Positions 1 through 7,449 of a DNA stretch of 64,000 nt are shown in pieces; within the stretch, counting starts at the first letter, position 1, and each line of letters starts with the position of its first letter. The notes beneath the pieces are model-generated. The model searched no databases and was not told where the DNA came from. It worked only from the letters and a program-made list of their open reading frames with translations. Both the position numbers and the translations under genes were made by a program. The stretch lies in NCBI RefSeq assembly GCF_001591805.1, contig NZ_BCVP01000012.1, positions 62,001 to 126,000 on the forward strand, read 5' to 3'. This stretch comes from Neobacillus novalis NBRC 102450. Lineage in GTDB: Bacteria > Bacillota > Bacilli > Bacillales > Cytobacillaceae.

Positions 1-1237
1 TGATCGAGTCCCCATTCACACCGTCAATTCCGGCACCGGCAGGATAGACGATGAGGCCTTTTTCTTTTGCGAGCGCTACCATCCGTTGTGTGACCAAAGC
101 TTTTCTTGGGAACGGTGTTTTCGTAAAACGGTCCTCGACGAATTCGATCCCGAGTAACAACCCTTTGCCGCGGACATCGCCAACAAATGGGTATCGGCCT
201 TTTAACTTTTCAAGCTCGTTTCTTAAGTACACTCCCTTATTTTCTACTTCTTTCATAATCTCGTTTTTTTCTAAGTATTCAAGAACAGCTAACGACACTG
301 CACATGATTGCGGGTTGGCACTTAATGTATGGCCGCTCATTACTGACTTTGACCCGGCCAAAATGGGCTCCATGATCTTTTCACTGGCGACAGCTGCCGC
401 AATTGGTGCATAGCCGGCCCCCAGCCCTTTCCCTAAGGCAACAATATCAGGAATAATGTCCCAATGTTCACAAGCAAGCATCGTTCCCGTCCTGCCAGAG
501 CCTGTCATCACTTCATCAGCAATAAACAGGATGTCATGAGCCTCGCAAATCTCTTTGATTGTTTTAAAATAATCCTTCGGTGGTGCAATGGCTCCGCCTG
601 CTGCCCCAATAACCGGTTCAGCGATGAAGGCAGCGATTTTCTCCGCCCCAATTCGCTCAATCGCTTGATTCAACTCTCTGGCACATAAATAATTGCACGC
701 AGGTACCGTCAGATTATAGGGGCAGCGGTAGCAATATGGCGGATTGATTACCGGAAAATCCTCCAACAGCGGAACAAACCGCGCCCTTCTGCCCGTATGT
801 CCCGACATTGAGAGCGCTCCCAATGTAATCCCATGATAACTCACCCATCTTGATAACACCTTCGTTTTCGTATGAATCCCCTTTTCCTGCCAATATTGAA
901 TCGCCATTTTCATCGCTGTCTCCGTTGCTTCCGATCCACTGTTCACAAAAAAACTCCAATTTAGCTCTCCCGGTAATAAGGCAGCGATTTTTTCGGCCAG
1001 CTTCTCAGCCGCTCCACTTGTAAATTGCGAACGATAGACAAACGAGACCTTTTTTGCCTGTTCCTGCATGGCTTCCATAATTTCGGCAACGCCATGACCA
1101 ATATTAGCGGTAACAGCACCTGAAGCAGCATCTAAATATTTCTTGCCTTCCATATCAAATAAATAGACCCCTTTACCGTAATCAATAACAGGGTAGTCTT
1201 CATCAAGCATTGGTTTTATTAAAAAGGACTTTTCCAC
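1..1237 (-). CDS. Class III (PLP) aminotransferase, 3' end cut by window edge
   Basis: Reading the minus strand from a GTG at 1237 gives about 412 codons open to the left edge, so the C-terminus is missing. Visible fold-type I class III features are an N-terminal GAVTANIGHG block, the VNSGSEATETA phosphate-binding loop, SYHG, the ADEVMTGSGRTG block holding the cofactor-ring aspartate, and the Schiff-base lysine in LGKGLGAGY. It should transfer an amino group between an omega-amino or dicarboxylic donor and a keto acid; the substrate cannot be read from sequence. The start is chosen because AAAGTGG lies 8 nt upstream; in-frame GTGs at 1246 and 1249 are alternatives. It is divergent from the K+ transporter gene. 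Confidence 0.88.
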   Translation of the reverse strand, partial: MEKSFLIKPMLDEDYPVIDYGKGVYLFDMEGKKYLDAASGAVTANIGHGVAEIMEAMQEQAKKVSFVYRSQFTSGAAEKLAEKIAALLPGELNWSFFVNSGSEATETAMKMAIQYWQEKGIHTKTKVLSRWVSYHGITLGALSMSGHTGRRARFVPLLEDFPVINPPYCYRCPYNLTVPACNYLCARELNQAIERIGAEKIAAFIAEPVIGAAGGAIAPPKDYFKTIKEICEAHDILFIADEVMTGSGRTGTMLACEHWDIIPDIVALGKGLGAGYAPIAAAVASEKIMEPILAGSKSVMSGHTLSANPQSCAVSLAVLEYLEKNEIMKEVENKGVYLRNELEKLKGRYPFVGDVRGKGLLLGIEFVEDRFTKTPFPRKALVTQRMVALAKEKGLIVYPAGAGIDGVNGDSI

Positions 1238-1421
1238 AAATGACACCACTTTTCTCAAGGTCTTATAGAAATTGTATGATTCATTTTTTTGTTTCTTTCA
1301 TCAAATTTATTGAGGTTATCTGTCATAATTAAGCAGGAAGAAGCATGGGGATTTAACCTTTCTTTTACTTTTTATGTTGGTTATTATAGAATACTGATAG
1401 ATTACTTAAGGAATGAAGCCT

Positions 1422-2783
1422 ATGAATCCAATAAAACAAATCCAAAAAAAGTCCAAAGAGATATCAACGATACAATTAATTGTTATCTTTTACCTATCTG
1501 CTTTAATAGTTTCTACACTATTATTAAAAATCCCTTTCGCTCTTCGGCCAAATGTCCATTTAAGTTTTATTGATGCGCTGTTTACAGCTGCCAGTGCTGT
1601 CAGCGTAACCGGCTTGAGTGTGGTATCGCTAAAAGATACATTTAACAACCTGGGAATTTTTCTTCTTTGCTTAATACTCCAATTAGGCGGATTAGGGGTT
1701 ATGTCTTTAAGTACTTTCCTATGGGTCATGTTAGGGAAAAAAGTAGGATTAAAAGAGCGGCAGCTGATCATGATTGACCAAAACCAATCGAACCTCTCCG
1801 GCTTGGTTCAGCTTGCTAAACGAATCTTCATTACGATTATTTCTTTTGAAATTATTGGCGGAATTATTTTAGGCATTCGATTTCTGTCGTATTACGACAG
1901 CCCGTTAACAGCTTTTAAACACGGATTTTTTGCCTCCATTAGTGCGATAACGAACGCAGGTTTTGATATTACCGGGGAGTCACTTATTCCGTTTAGCAGC
2001 GACTACTTTGTTCAATCCATTGTTATTTTATTAATTGTCATTGGGGCAATTGGTTTTCCCGTGATTGTCGAAACCATGGAATTCATTTTATCGTTTAAAC
2101 GGAAAAAGAAGTTCCATTTCAGCTTATTTACAAAATTAACGACGATCACTTTCGTCATTCTTACCGCAGTCGGATCACTATTCCTGTTTTTATTAGAAAG
2201 CCGCAAATTTTTCGTCAATAAACCGTGGCATGAATCTTTTTATTTCTCATTATTCCATTCCGTTACAACCAAGAGTGCTGGTTTAGCGACGGTTGATTTA
2301 AATGAGTTTACTCCCAGCAGTCAGATGTTTATGTCGATATTAATGTTCATAGGCGGATCACCAAGCAGTGCGAGCGGCGGTATTCGGACAACTACGTTTG
2401 CAATCGTTTTTTTAGCGATTGTCTTTTATGCTCAAGGAAAAAGCTCGATAAAGATATTTAGAAGAGAACTGCAAAGCGAAGATATTTTAAAATCATTTAT
2501 TGTTATCACTACCGGAGCATTTCTCTGTTTAGTTTCGATTTTAATTTTATCGATTACCGAACACGGGCCAGTAATGGAGGTAATTGTTGAAGTTTCATCT
2601 GCCTTTGGCACCAATGGCTTATCGCTCGGTTTAACCCCGAATTTATCAACATTTGGTAAATTCATGATTATCATGCTAATGTTTGTCGGAAGGCTTGGGA
2701 TTGTTACTTGTTTGCTGATGCTTAGAGGAAAGGGAAGCAAGGAAAAATTCCATTATCCGAAAGAAAAAGTAATCATTGGATAA
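1422..2783 (+). CDS. TrkH/KtrB-family potassium uptake membrane protein
   Basis: A 453-residue hydrophobic protein with the four-fold pore-loop architecture of the TrkH/KtrB/KtrD family. The four selectivity-loop segments are visible in order: SAVSVTGLS, SAITNAGFD, TTKSAGLAT and SAFGTNGLS, each contributing a central glycine to the K+ filter. Its length matches KtrB and KtrD (about 450) rather than the longer TrkH. It is predicted to move K+ (Na+-coupled in KtrB) across the cytoplasmic membrane together with a KtrA/KtrC RCK subunit, which is not encoded here, so it looks like an orphan pore subunit of KtrD type. The start at 1422 is preferred over ATG 1413 because TAAGGAA lies about 8 nt upstream and overlaps 1413. 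Confidence 0.9.
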   Translation: MNPIKQIQKKSKEISTIQLIVIFYLSALIVSTLLLKIPFALRPNVHLSFIDALFTAASAVSVTGLSVVSLKDTFNNLGIFLLCLILQLGGLGVMSLSTFLWVMLGKKVGLKERQLIMIDQNQSNLSGLVQLAKRIFITIISFEIIGGIILGIRFLSYYDSPLTAFKHGFFASISAITNAGFDITGESLIPFSSDYFVQSIVILLIVIGAIGFPVIVETMEFILSFKRKKKFHFSLFTKLTTITFVILTAVGSLFLFLLESRKFFVNKPWHESFYFSLFHSVTTKSAGLATVDLNEFTPSSQMFMSILMFIGGSPSSASGGIRTTTFAIVFLAIVFYAQGKSSIKIFRRELQSEDILKSFIVITTGAFLCLVSILILSITEHGPVMEVIVEVSSAFGTNGLSLGLTPNLSTFGKFMIIMLMFVGRLGIVTCLLMLRGKGSKEKFHYPKEKVIIG

Positions 2784-2793
2784 AAAATAGAAA

Positions 2794-2828
2794 AAGGCTG
2801 ACTTTAGAATTCTTCTAAAGTCAGCCTT
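2794..2828 (-). terminator. Rho-independent terminator, mainly for yjcZ-like gene
   Basis: A perfect 16-bp stem (2794-2809 with 2813-2828) and a 3-nt loop. On the minus strand it is followed by a T-rich tract (TTTTTCTATTTTTT), so it ends the convergent small gene at 2840-3004. It may also slow transcription leaving the K+ transporter gene. Confidence 0.85.
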
Positions 2829-2839
2829 GGTATTCTTCA

Positions 2840-3004
2840 TTAATAAACCCAGCTTGCTCCAATGATAATCAAGAGGATAAACAGGACGACAATTAACGCA
2901 AATCCTCCAAAACCGAATCCTGCGCCACCATAGCCATATCCTCCTGCGGGATATCCGCCGCCGCAGCAGCCATCAAAACCACCATATCCACCATATCCAT
3001 ACAT
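2840..3004 (-). CDS. YjcZ-family small sporulation protein
   Basis: A 54-residue protein. The first 34 residues are rich in Gly and Tyr (repeated GYGG) with a Cys-Cys pair, and the C-terminal half is a single membrane segment ([17 protein letters not shown]) ending in VY. This is the signature of the YjcZ/YczN-type mini-proteins common in Bacillaceae spores. The ATG is preceded by a GGAG-type site (GAGGAGTGAAGGC). Its biochemical role is not known; a spore envelope location is inferred from the family. Confidence 0.85.
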   Translation of the reverse strand: MYGYGGYGGFDGCCGGGYPAGGYGYGGAGFGFGGFALIVVLFILLIIIGASWVY

Positions 3005-3145
3005 TTAGCCTTCACTCCTCACAAAAATTGTGTCTTTTCATTCCTACATTATGAAGGAGATACTTGACCTGTATGTGCATTCGCCTATTTCGAGCAAGAC
3101 AATGATAATTTTTCGGGTGATTCGCCTGAATATAGTTTTGGAGAA

Positions 3146-3577
3146 TTATTTCACTTCAAACAGTTTCGTAAACTCCGGATACCCTTCTTCTTCTAGGTTT
3201 TCTTTCGCGATAAACCGTAAGGCAGCAGAATTGATGCAATAGCGCAAACCCGTTGGTTCAGGTCCATCATTAAACACATGACCTAAATGGGAATCTGCCG
3301 ATTTACTTCTTACTTCTGTGCGAATCATAAAGTGGCTCGTATCGGTTTTTTCAAGCACTTCTTCCGTTTGAATTGGTTTAGTAAAGCTTGGCCAGCCACA
3401 GCCGGCATCAAATTTATCCAGTGAGCTAAATAACGGTTTTCCGGAAATAATGTCGACATAAATTCCTTCCTTTGTTTCATTCCAGTACTCATTTCGAAAC
3501 GGCGGCTCCGTTCCGTTATTTTGCGTTACCTCATATTGGATTGGCGTTAATTCTTTTTTCAAATCTTTATTTTGCAT
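3146..3577 (-). CDS. msrB: Peptide-methionine (R)-S-oxide reductase MsrB
   Basis: The 143-residue protein repairs methionine-R-sulfoxide in proteins using thioredoxin. The MsrB fold is shown by AGCGWPSF (about 58-65), [10 protein letters not shown] (97-106) and the catalytic Cys114 in RYCINS. The two CxxC zinc pairs of the zinc-type MsrB are absent (SKSADS stands where one would be), so this is a metal-free form. It overlaps the end of msrA by 11 nt, so the two enzymes, specific for the R and S epimers, are translationally coupled. Confidence 0.95.
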   Translation of the reverse strand: MQNKDLKKELTPIQYEVTQNNGTEPPFRNEYWNETKEGIYVDIISGKPLFSSLDKFDAGCGWPSFTKPIQTEEVLEKTDTSHFMIRTEVRSKSADSHLGHVFNDGPEPTGLRYCINSAALRFIAKENLEEEGYPEFTKLFEVK

Positions 3578-4109
3578 TTTCTTCCCCCCAGTGCCTCTCT
3601 ATAAAGCCCGCACGACCTGACCCAACGTGATAGGACTCATAATGGGCTTTATTTTTCTTATAGTAGCCTTGATGATAGTCTTCAGCAGGATAAAAGGTTT
3701 GAGCCGGAAGAATCGGTGTAACAATCGGCTTATTAAACCGCCCGCTTTCCTGTAATGCTTGTTTTGATTCTTCAGCAAGCCTTTTTTGTGTTTCATTATG
3801 GTAAAATATAGTCGTTCGATATGATTGACCACGGTCATAAAATTGTCCCCCAGGGTCGGTTGGATCAATCTGCTGCCAAAATAATTCCAACAGCTTTTCA
3901 TAAGGAAAAAGTGCTGGATCATAATTTATTTGGACGGCTTCATAATGCCCGGTTGTATCTGAGCAAACCTGCTGGTATGTCGGGTTTTCAACCGTGCCCC
4001 CTGTATAGCCGGAAATAACACTGTTAATCCCCGGCTGTTCATCAAACGGCTTCACCATACACCAAAAACAGCCGCCGGCAAACGTTGCTACTTGATGATT
4101 CTTTTCCAC
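3567..4109 (-). CDS. msrA: Peptide-methionine (S)-S-oxide reductase MsrA
   Basis: Reduces methionine-S-sulfoxide. The GGCFWC motif with catalytic Cys14 lies near the N-terminus, followed by SGYTGG, GHYEAV and the EDYHQGYY block. Starting at GTG 4109 gives 180 residues, the usual MsrA length, with an AAGGGGTGG ribosome binding site just upstream. The reading frame stays open up to 4325, but that extension runs through a non-coding interspersed repeat and would place the ribosome binding site inside the gene, so it was refused. It is the first gene of an msrA-msrB pair. Confidence 0.93.
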   Translation of the reverse strand: MEKNHQVATFAGGCFWCMVKPFDEQPGINSVISGYTGGTVENPTYQQVCSDTTGHYEAVQINYDPALFPYEKLLELFWQQIDPTDPGGQFYDRGQSYRTTIFYHNETQKRLAEESKQALQESGRFNKPIVTPILPAQTFYPAEDYHQGYYKKNKAHYESYHVGSGRAGFIERHWGEENAK

Positions 4110-4185
4110 GTTCCCACCCCTTTTCATCTTATCTAAGAGTATATCGAAAGTTTCTGCAAAAATAAAATCTGCTGTTTGAAACCAG

Positions 4186-4334
4186 AAAAGCGCTAGCGCC
4201 CTGGTCAGCGGCGTATGACCTGGAGTGCTCCAACTGAGATATAGGAAACACGGAGAGCGCATGCGTTCAGATGTATACGGCAGATCGCGAAGGCATCTCG
4301 CCGCTAGGGCGCTGGAGCTAGACATTTCTCAAAG
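4186..4334 (+). repeat. Interspersed ~150-bp repeat, copy 1
   Basis: About 149 bp closely matching 5817-5976 in the same orientation. The ends form imperfect inverted repeats: CTAGCGCCCT near the left end and AGGGCGCTGGAGCTAG near the right. An internal TGGAGTGCTCCA palindrome is shared by both copies. It holds no convincing reading frame and is more GC-rich than its surroundings. It resembles the small non-autonomous intergenic repeats of Bacillaceae; that classification is inference. Confidence 0.8.
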
Positions 4335-4530
4335 CCAAAAATTTATGCCTTCATTTAAAATATCGCAAATTGCTTTAAATATAGTTACTTTAGGAAAAAA
4401 ACAGCTGGTGTGGGGGAGATTATACAATTTAGACGTCGAATTGGCGTAAAAAAGCAATTAGAAGAGACTTGCCCGTCTGAAAAACATGTTTTTCCCACAA
4501 GAAAAGCAGTCAATTATACTCCCTCAATTT

Positions 4531-4632
4531 TTTATTAGCGAATTTCGAGAGTTTATTAGCGATTCTTACAAATTTATTAGCGAATCTGCCATGTTTATTA
4601 GCGGATTTAAGAATTTATTAGCGTATTGAAAT
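4531..4632 (+). repeat. Tandem array 1: five units, 21-bp period
   Basis: Units start at 4531, 4552, 4573, 4594 and 4614. Each begins with TTTATTAGCGAAT or a one-base variant, followed by about 8 variable bases. Units 1-3 are 21 bp and unit 4 is 20 bp. The array abuts the stop codon of the NERD gene. The 195 bp between copy 1 of the long repeat and this array contains nothing I can identify. Confidence 0.88.
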
Positions 4633-5610
4633 TTACCATGGAAAAACCTTCGGAAAATATACCCTTCCCTTTTTTATACCCGAATAATTTACCTTTCCAG
4701 AAAGCATCAGCAGTCTTTTAGCAGTATGAATCGAATCCAAATGGCAAAACTCCCGAAACTGCCGATTAGTAATTTTCATATCGAACAATAGAAAGTAATC
4801 CATCAACGCAGCTATATGGGCATCAACAAAATATTTGTCACAGCGGGGACAATACCATTTTTGTTTTTTACGGATAAGGGGCAGATAATTGCAGCATGGG
4901 TCAAGAACACCCGTTAATAGATCAGACTGTTTTATTCCGAATTTTTCAAGAAGGAATTTTGTCGGTGGAGTATTCATTTTCACAAGAAGGCGACAAATTT
5001 TCCGAAGCTCTTTCGGATTGAGGAGTGAAGTAGAATACAGGTTTTCAAAAAATTGAATTTTTCTTAGAAAAGCGTCCCCCTTGCAAACACGTGGCTTTAC
5101 ATTGCGGGCGTTGGGGCCGGAAACCACATATGTAGTGTACGGGTTGCTGATGACAACCATGTAATCAATTGGGATCGGGGGAAAACCATTCGCAGCGAGC
5201 CATTTTCTAATAAAAGCTTTATGCCTTTCAGCCTGGGCAATCGGATCTGGATACCCTTTTTCTTTGTCATTATTTATTTGAATAAATTGCTCATTTTCAG
5301 TATCAAAAATTAACTTACCAGCCATATTTTTGACATCAATAATGATTCCAAATTCAGGTGTTAGAAGAAAAGTGTCGATTTGGCAGTTGTAACCGCCATC
5401 AGGGAGGTTTAAATCGTGAAGTATCAGATATTTTTCCTGTGGAAGAGAACGGAGATAGTAATCTAGTGATACCTCACCTTGATATCCGGCCTCTCGTCTT
5501 TTGAATTCCCCTAAAATGGCTTGATATTTTTGGTGACTTAACGGGAGTCGCCTTATTATTGCCGCCAAAATGAGAAGTTTTAATGGAATAGTCCTTGCTT
5601 TTACGATCAA
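4633..5610 (-). CDS. NERD-domain (nuclease-related) protein with C-terminal zinc ribbon
   Basis: The 325-residue protein carries a NERD domain over about residues 40-150: GE at 45-46, Asp79 in QIDTFLL, and a DVK triad residue set at 92-94 (IIIDVKN), which fits the PD-(D/E)xK nuclease fold. A four-cysteine cluster (Cys239/240, 254, 257, the latter in YCPRC) suggests a zinc ribbon, followed by a basic, possibly DNA-binding tail. Nuclease activity is inferred from the family. The TTG at 5610 is preferred because AAGGGAG sits 8 nt upstream; a GTG at 5619 overlaps that site. The gene is alone between two tandem arrays and two longer repeats, unlike any neighbour. Confidence 0.82.
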   Translation of the reverse strand: MIVKARTIPLKLLILAAIIRRLPLSHQKYQAILGEFKRREAGYQGEVSLDYYLRSLPQEKYLILHDLNLPDGGYNCQIDTFLLTPEFGIIIDVKNMAGKLIFDTENEQFIQINNDKEKGYPDPIAQAERHKAFIRKWLAANGFPPIPIDYMVVISNPYTTYVVSGPNARNVKPRVCKGDAFLRKIQFFENLYSTSLLNPKELRKICRLLVKMNTPPTKFLLEKFGIKQSDLLTGVLDPCCNYLPLIRKKQKWYCPRCDKYFVDAHIAALMDYFLLFDMKITNRQFREFCHLDSIHTAKRLLMLSGKVNYSGIKKGRVYFPKVFPW

Positions 5611-5709
5611 ACAAATCACTCCCTTACATTTTGATGATAAAATTCTACAAAGCGGGAGAAAACCCTTCCGAATATTAGCGAAAATTGTTAAGAATTTATG
5701 TCTGATTTC

Positions 5710-5812
5710 TTTATTAGCGAATTTCGGGGGTTTATTAGCGAATCTAGATGGTTTATTAGCGTATCTGGTACACTTATTAGCGAATATTTCAATTTATTAG
5801 CGAATCGGATTT
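5710..5812 (+). repeat. Tandem array 2: five units, 21-bp period
   Basis: Units start at 5710, 5731, 5752, 5773 and 5793 with the same TTTATTAGCGAAT core as array 1. The phasing is identical (21, 21, 21, 20 bp) and the variable bases of unit 1 also agree (TTCGGGGG here, TTCGAGAG in array 1). Both arrays lie in the same orientation, so they form an approximately 100-bp direct repeat around the NERD gene. A degenerate sixth core (TTTTATTAG) runs into the long repeat. Confidence 0.88.
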
Positions 5813-5816
5813 TATT

Positions 5817-5976
5817 AGAAAGACGCAAGCGCCCTGATCAGCTCACGATAGGCCTGGAGTGCTCCAACTGAGATATAGGTAACACGGAGAGCGGAGCGCA
5901 TCCGTGCTTGACTTACGTTGGGCGGAGCGCGAAGGCGTCTCGCCGCTAGGGCGCTGGAACTAGACAATTCTCAAAG
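5817..5976 (+). repeat. Interspersed ~150-bp repeat, copy 2
   Basis: About 160 bp, same orientation as 4186-4334. The ends are well conserved (GCGCCCTG on the left, CGCCGCTAGGGCGCTGGA and TCTCAAAG on the right), as is the central block GGAGTGCTCCAACTGAGAT. The middle is about 11 bp longer than in copy 1. It starts within a few bases of the end of array 2. It contains no gene. Confidence 0.8.
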
Positions 5977-6007
5977 TTCAATGAAAGAAATTTTGATATA
6001 ATAAAAA

Positions 6008-6034
6008 GCCGAGACAGTTCTACACTGCCTCGGC
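6008..6034 (-). terminator. Rho-independent terminator of rsgA paralogue
   Basis: GCCGAG-CAG paired with CTG-CTCGGC around a 7-nt loop. Read on the minus strand it is followed by TTTTTATTAT, 12 nt after the rsgA stop codon. Confidence 0.85.
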
Positions 6035-6045
6035 ATGAATAATCA

Positions 6046-7113
6046 TTAACGGCTTTTCCGTTGTTTCATTTGTTTGTTAATGGTCTTCGATTGTTTTTTC
6101 ACTTCTGCTTTGGCACGTTTATTGGCTTTCCTTTCGATAAATGCCAGCTCCTTTTGCAGCTTAATGTAACTGGCCAGCCTTTCAGCCGCAAGCTGTCCGT
6201 CATTAATGGCAGTCACCACGGCGCAGCCTGGCTCATCCGTATGCTGACAATCACGGAATCGGCAATTTTCCGCTAAGACCTCTATCTCAGAAAAGGTTTC
6301 CGCTAAACCGTCTGCACTTTCCCAAAGCTGCAATTCCCGCATCCCCGGTGTATCAATCAAGACGCATCCATTCGGCAGGAGAATAAGCTCCCGATGGGTG
6401 GTCGTGTGTCTTCCCTTATCATCTTCCTCACGAATCGCTTGGACCAATTGCTTCTCTGCCCCTAATAATCTGTTCGTTAAGGTTGATTTCCCGACACCAG
6501 AGGACCCGAGCAATGCGATTGTTTTTCCCGGCTGTAAAAATGGTTCAAGCGCTTCCAGACCGATAAGCGTTTCTACGCTAATCGGAATGACAGGAACTCC
6601 GCCAAATGTAATGGCCTCCACTGCTGCTATTTTCTCTTCAATATTTTGACAAAGGTCAGCTTTACTTAAGACAATAACAGGGTTTGCACCACTTTCCCAT
6701 GTCAGTAATAAATAGCGCTCAATTCTTCGTAAATTTAAGTCTTCATTTAAAGAGTTAACAAGAAAAACAGTATCCACGTTAGCCGCAACAATTTGCTCTT
6801 CGGCCGTCGCCCCTGCTGATTTTCTTGAAAACTTACTTTTTCGCGGTAATACGGAAATAATCGTTCCCTTTCCTTCCTCAGGACGAGGCTTTACTGCGAC
6901 CCAATCACCAACTGCCGGGAAATCCTCCCGGGATTTTGCCTGAAAGCTGAACTTCCCCGTTACTTCAGATAATAATTCTCCAACTTCCGTCCATACACGG
7001 TACATCCGCTTATGCTCTAGTGCCACCCTGCCAAGGATTAAATCCTCATCTCTGTTGATTTGAGCAAATTCTTTTGTTTCTATCTCAGTTAAACCGATTG
7101 ATTGTAAATTCAT
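6046..7113 (-). CDS. rsgA: RsgA/YloQ-type ribosome-associated GTPase (paralogue)
   Basis: The 355-residue protein is a circularly permuted GTPase of the RsgA family, which acts on the 30S subunit during late assembly. An OB-fold-like N-terminus is followed by the G4 motif SKAD (150-153), then the P-loop GSSGVGKS (203-210), G3 DTPG (254-257) and a zinc site Cys284-Cys289-His291-Cys297. The C-terminus ends in a Lys/Arg-rich tail (about 330-355) not usual for short RsgA proteins. The gene stands alone with its own regulated leader, whereas housekeeping rsgA normally sits in the prpC-prkC cluster, so I take it as a second copy. GGAGGAATAAG precedes the ATG. Confidence 0.88.
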   Translation of the reverse strand: MNLQSIGLTEIETKEFAQINRDEDLILGRVALEHKRMYRVWTEVGELLSEVTGKFSFQAKSREDFPAVGDWVAVKPRPEEGKGTIISVLPRKSKFSRKSAGATAEEQIVAANVDTVFLVNSLNEDLNLRRIERYLLLTWESGANPVIVLSKADLCQNIEEKIAAVEAITFGGVPVIPISVETLIGLEALEPFLQPGKTIALLGSSGVGKSTLTNRLLGAEKQLVQAIREEDDKGRHTTTHRELILLPNGCVLIDTPGMRELQLWESADGLAETFSEIEVLAENCRFRDCQHTDEPGCAVVTAINDGQLAAERLASYIKLQKELAFIERKANKRAKAEVKKQSKTINKQMKQRKSR

Positions 7114-7138
7114 TCTTATTCCTCCAGCGAAAATTTTT

Positions 7139-7238
7139 AAAAAAAATAAAAAACCATAGGCACACACAGCCCATGGTTTTATTCGCATACGGGAATAAGG
7201 GTAATTAATTCTCCCAAATAGAGAATTTATGGGCTGTG
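7139..7238 (-). promoter_or_regulatory. Transcription attenuator: antiterminator versus terminator
   Basis: On the minus-strand RNA a 12-bp terminator (AAAACCATGGGC at 7180-7169 with GCCTATGGTTTT at 7161-7150) is followed by TTATTTTTTTT, only about 25 nt before the rsgA ribosome binding site. Its 5' arm also contains ATGGGCTGTG (7174-7165), a perfect 10-nt complement of CACAGCCCAT (7238-7229) lying inside the upstream short ORF. A third hairpin (AATTCTC with GAGAATT, about 7225-7206) sits between them and would close the antiterminator loop. The two long stems cannot form together. Confidence 0.8.
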
Positions 7239-7285
7239 CAAACAATATTCAAATAATGAATTTTCTTCTTATTTTCAATTAACAT
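7205..7285 (-). CDS. Putative 26-residue leader peptide of rsgA paralogue
   Basis: An ATG at 7285 opens 26 codons ending in TAA, preceded by AAAGTGGGTGA at suitable spacing and lying wholly between the promoter and the attenuator. Codons 16-19 (Cys-Thr-Ala-His) are the same bases as the 5' strand of the antiterminator. A ribosome passing these codons would mask the antiterminator and allow termination; one paused earlier would leave it free. The peptide is basic near its start (KKK) and aromatic-rich later. I do not recognise its sequence. Confidence 0.65.
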   Translation of the reverse strand: MLIENKKKIHYLNIVCTAHKFSIWEN

Positions 7286-7319
7286 TGCACGTCACCCACT
7301 TTCAGACTTATTTGTAATC

Positions 7320-7348
7320 ATTATATGTGTAATTTATCCATTTGTAAA
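7320..7348 (-). promoter_or_regulatory. Sigma-A promoter of the rsgA leader
   Basis: TTTACA (7348-7343), a 17-bp spacer, and a perfect TATAAT (7325-7320) on the minus strand. The start point would be about 7313, giving a leader of about 200 nt before the rsgA ATG. Confidence 0.8.
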
Positions 7349-7449
7349 TCATAAATGAATATTTTTCTAATTCGTGTAAGGAAAATAGACACCCACCTAA
7401 TAAAACATGAATAACTTATGATGTAAACGATTTGATAGGAGTTGCTCGT

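Noticed and set aside
3071..3145. Terminator after msrB
   Set aside because: Only a 7-bp imperfect hairpin without a T-tract on the minus strand was found.
4110..4325. 72-codon N-terminal extension of MsrA
   Set aside because: It reads through the interspersed repeat and would place the strong ribosome binding site at about 4113-4122 inside the gene; MsrA homologues start near GTG 4109.
5570..5800. 76-residue plus-strand frame ending in the LLAN repeats
   Set aside because: No ribosome binding site, and it is explained by the 21-bp array period; its 5' part is antisense to the start of the NERD gene. Kept only as an observation.
4531..5812. CRISPR array
   Set aside because: The conserved core is only 13 bp with 8-bp variable parts and there are no cas genes; the arrays are simple tandem repeats.
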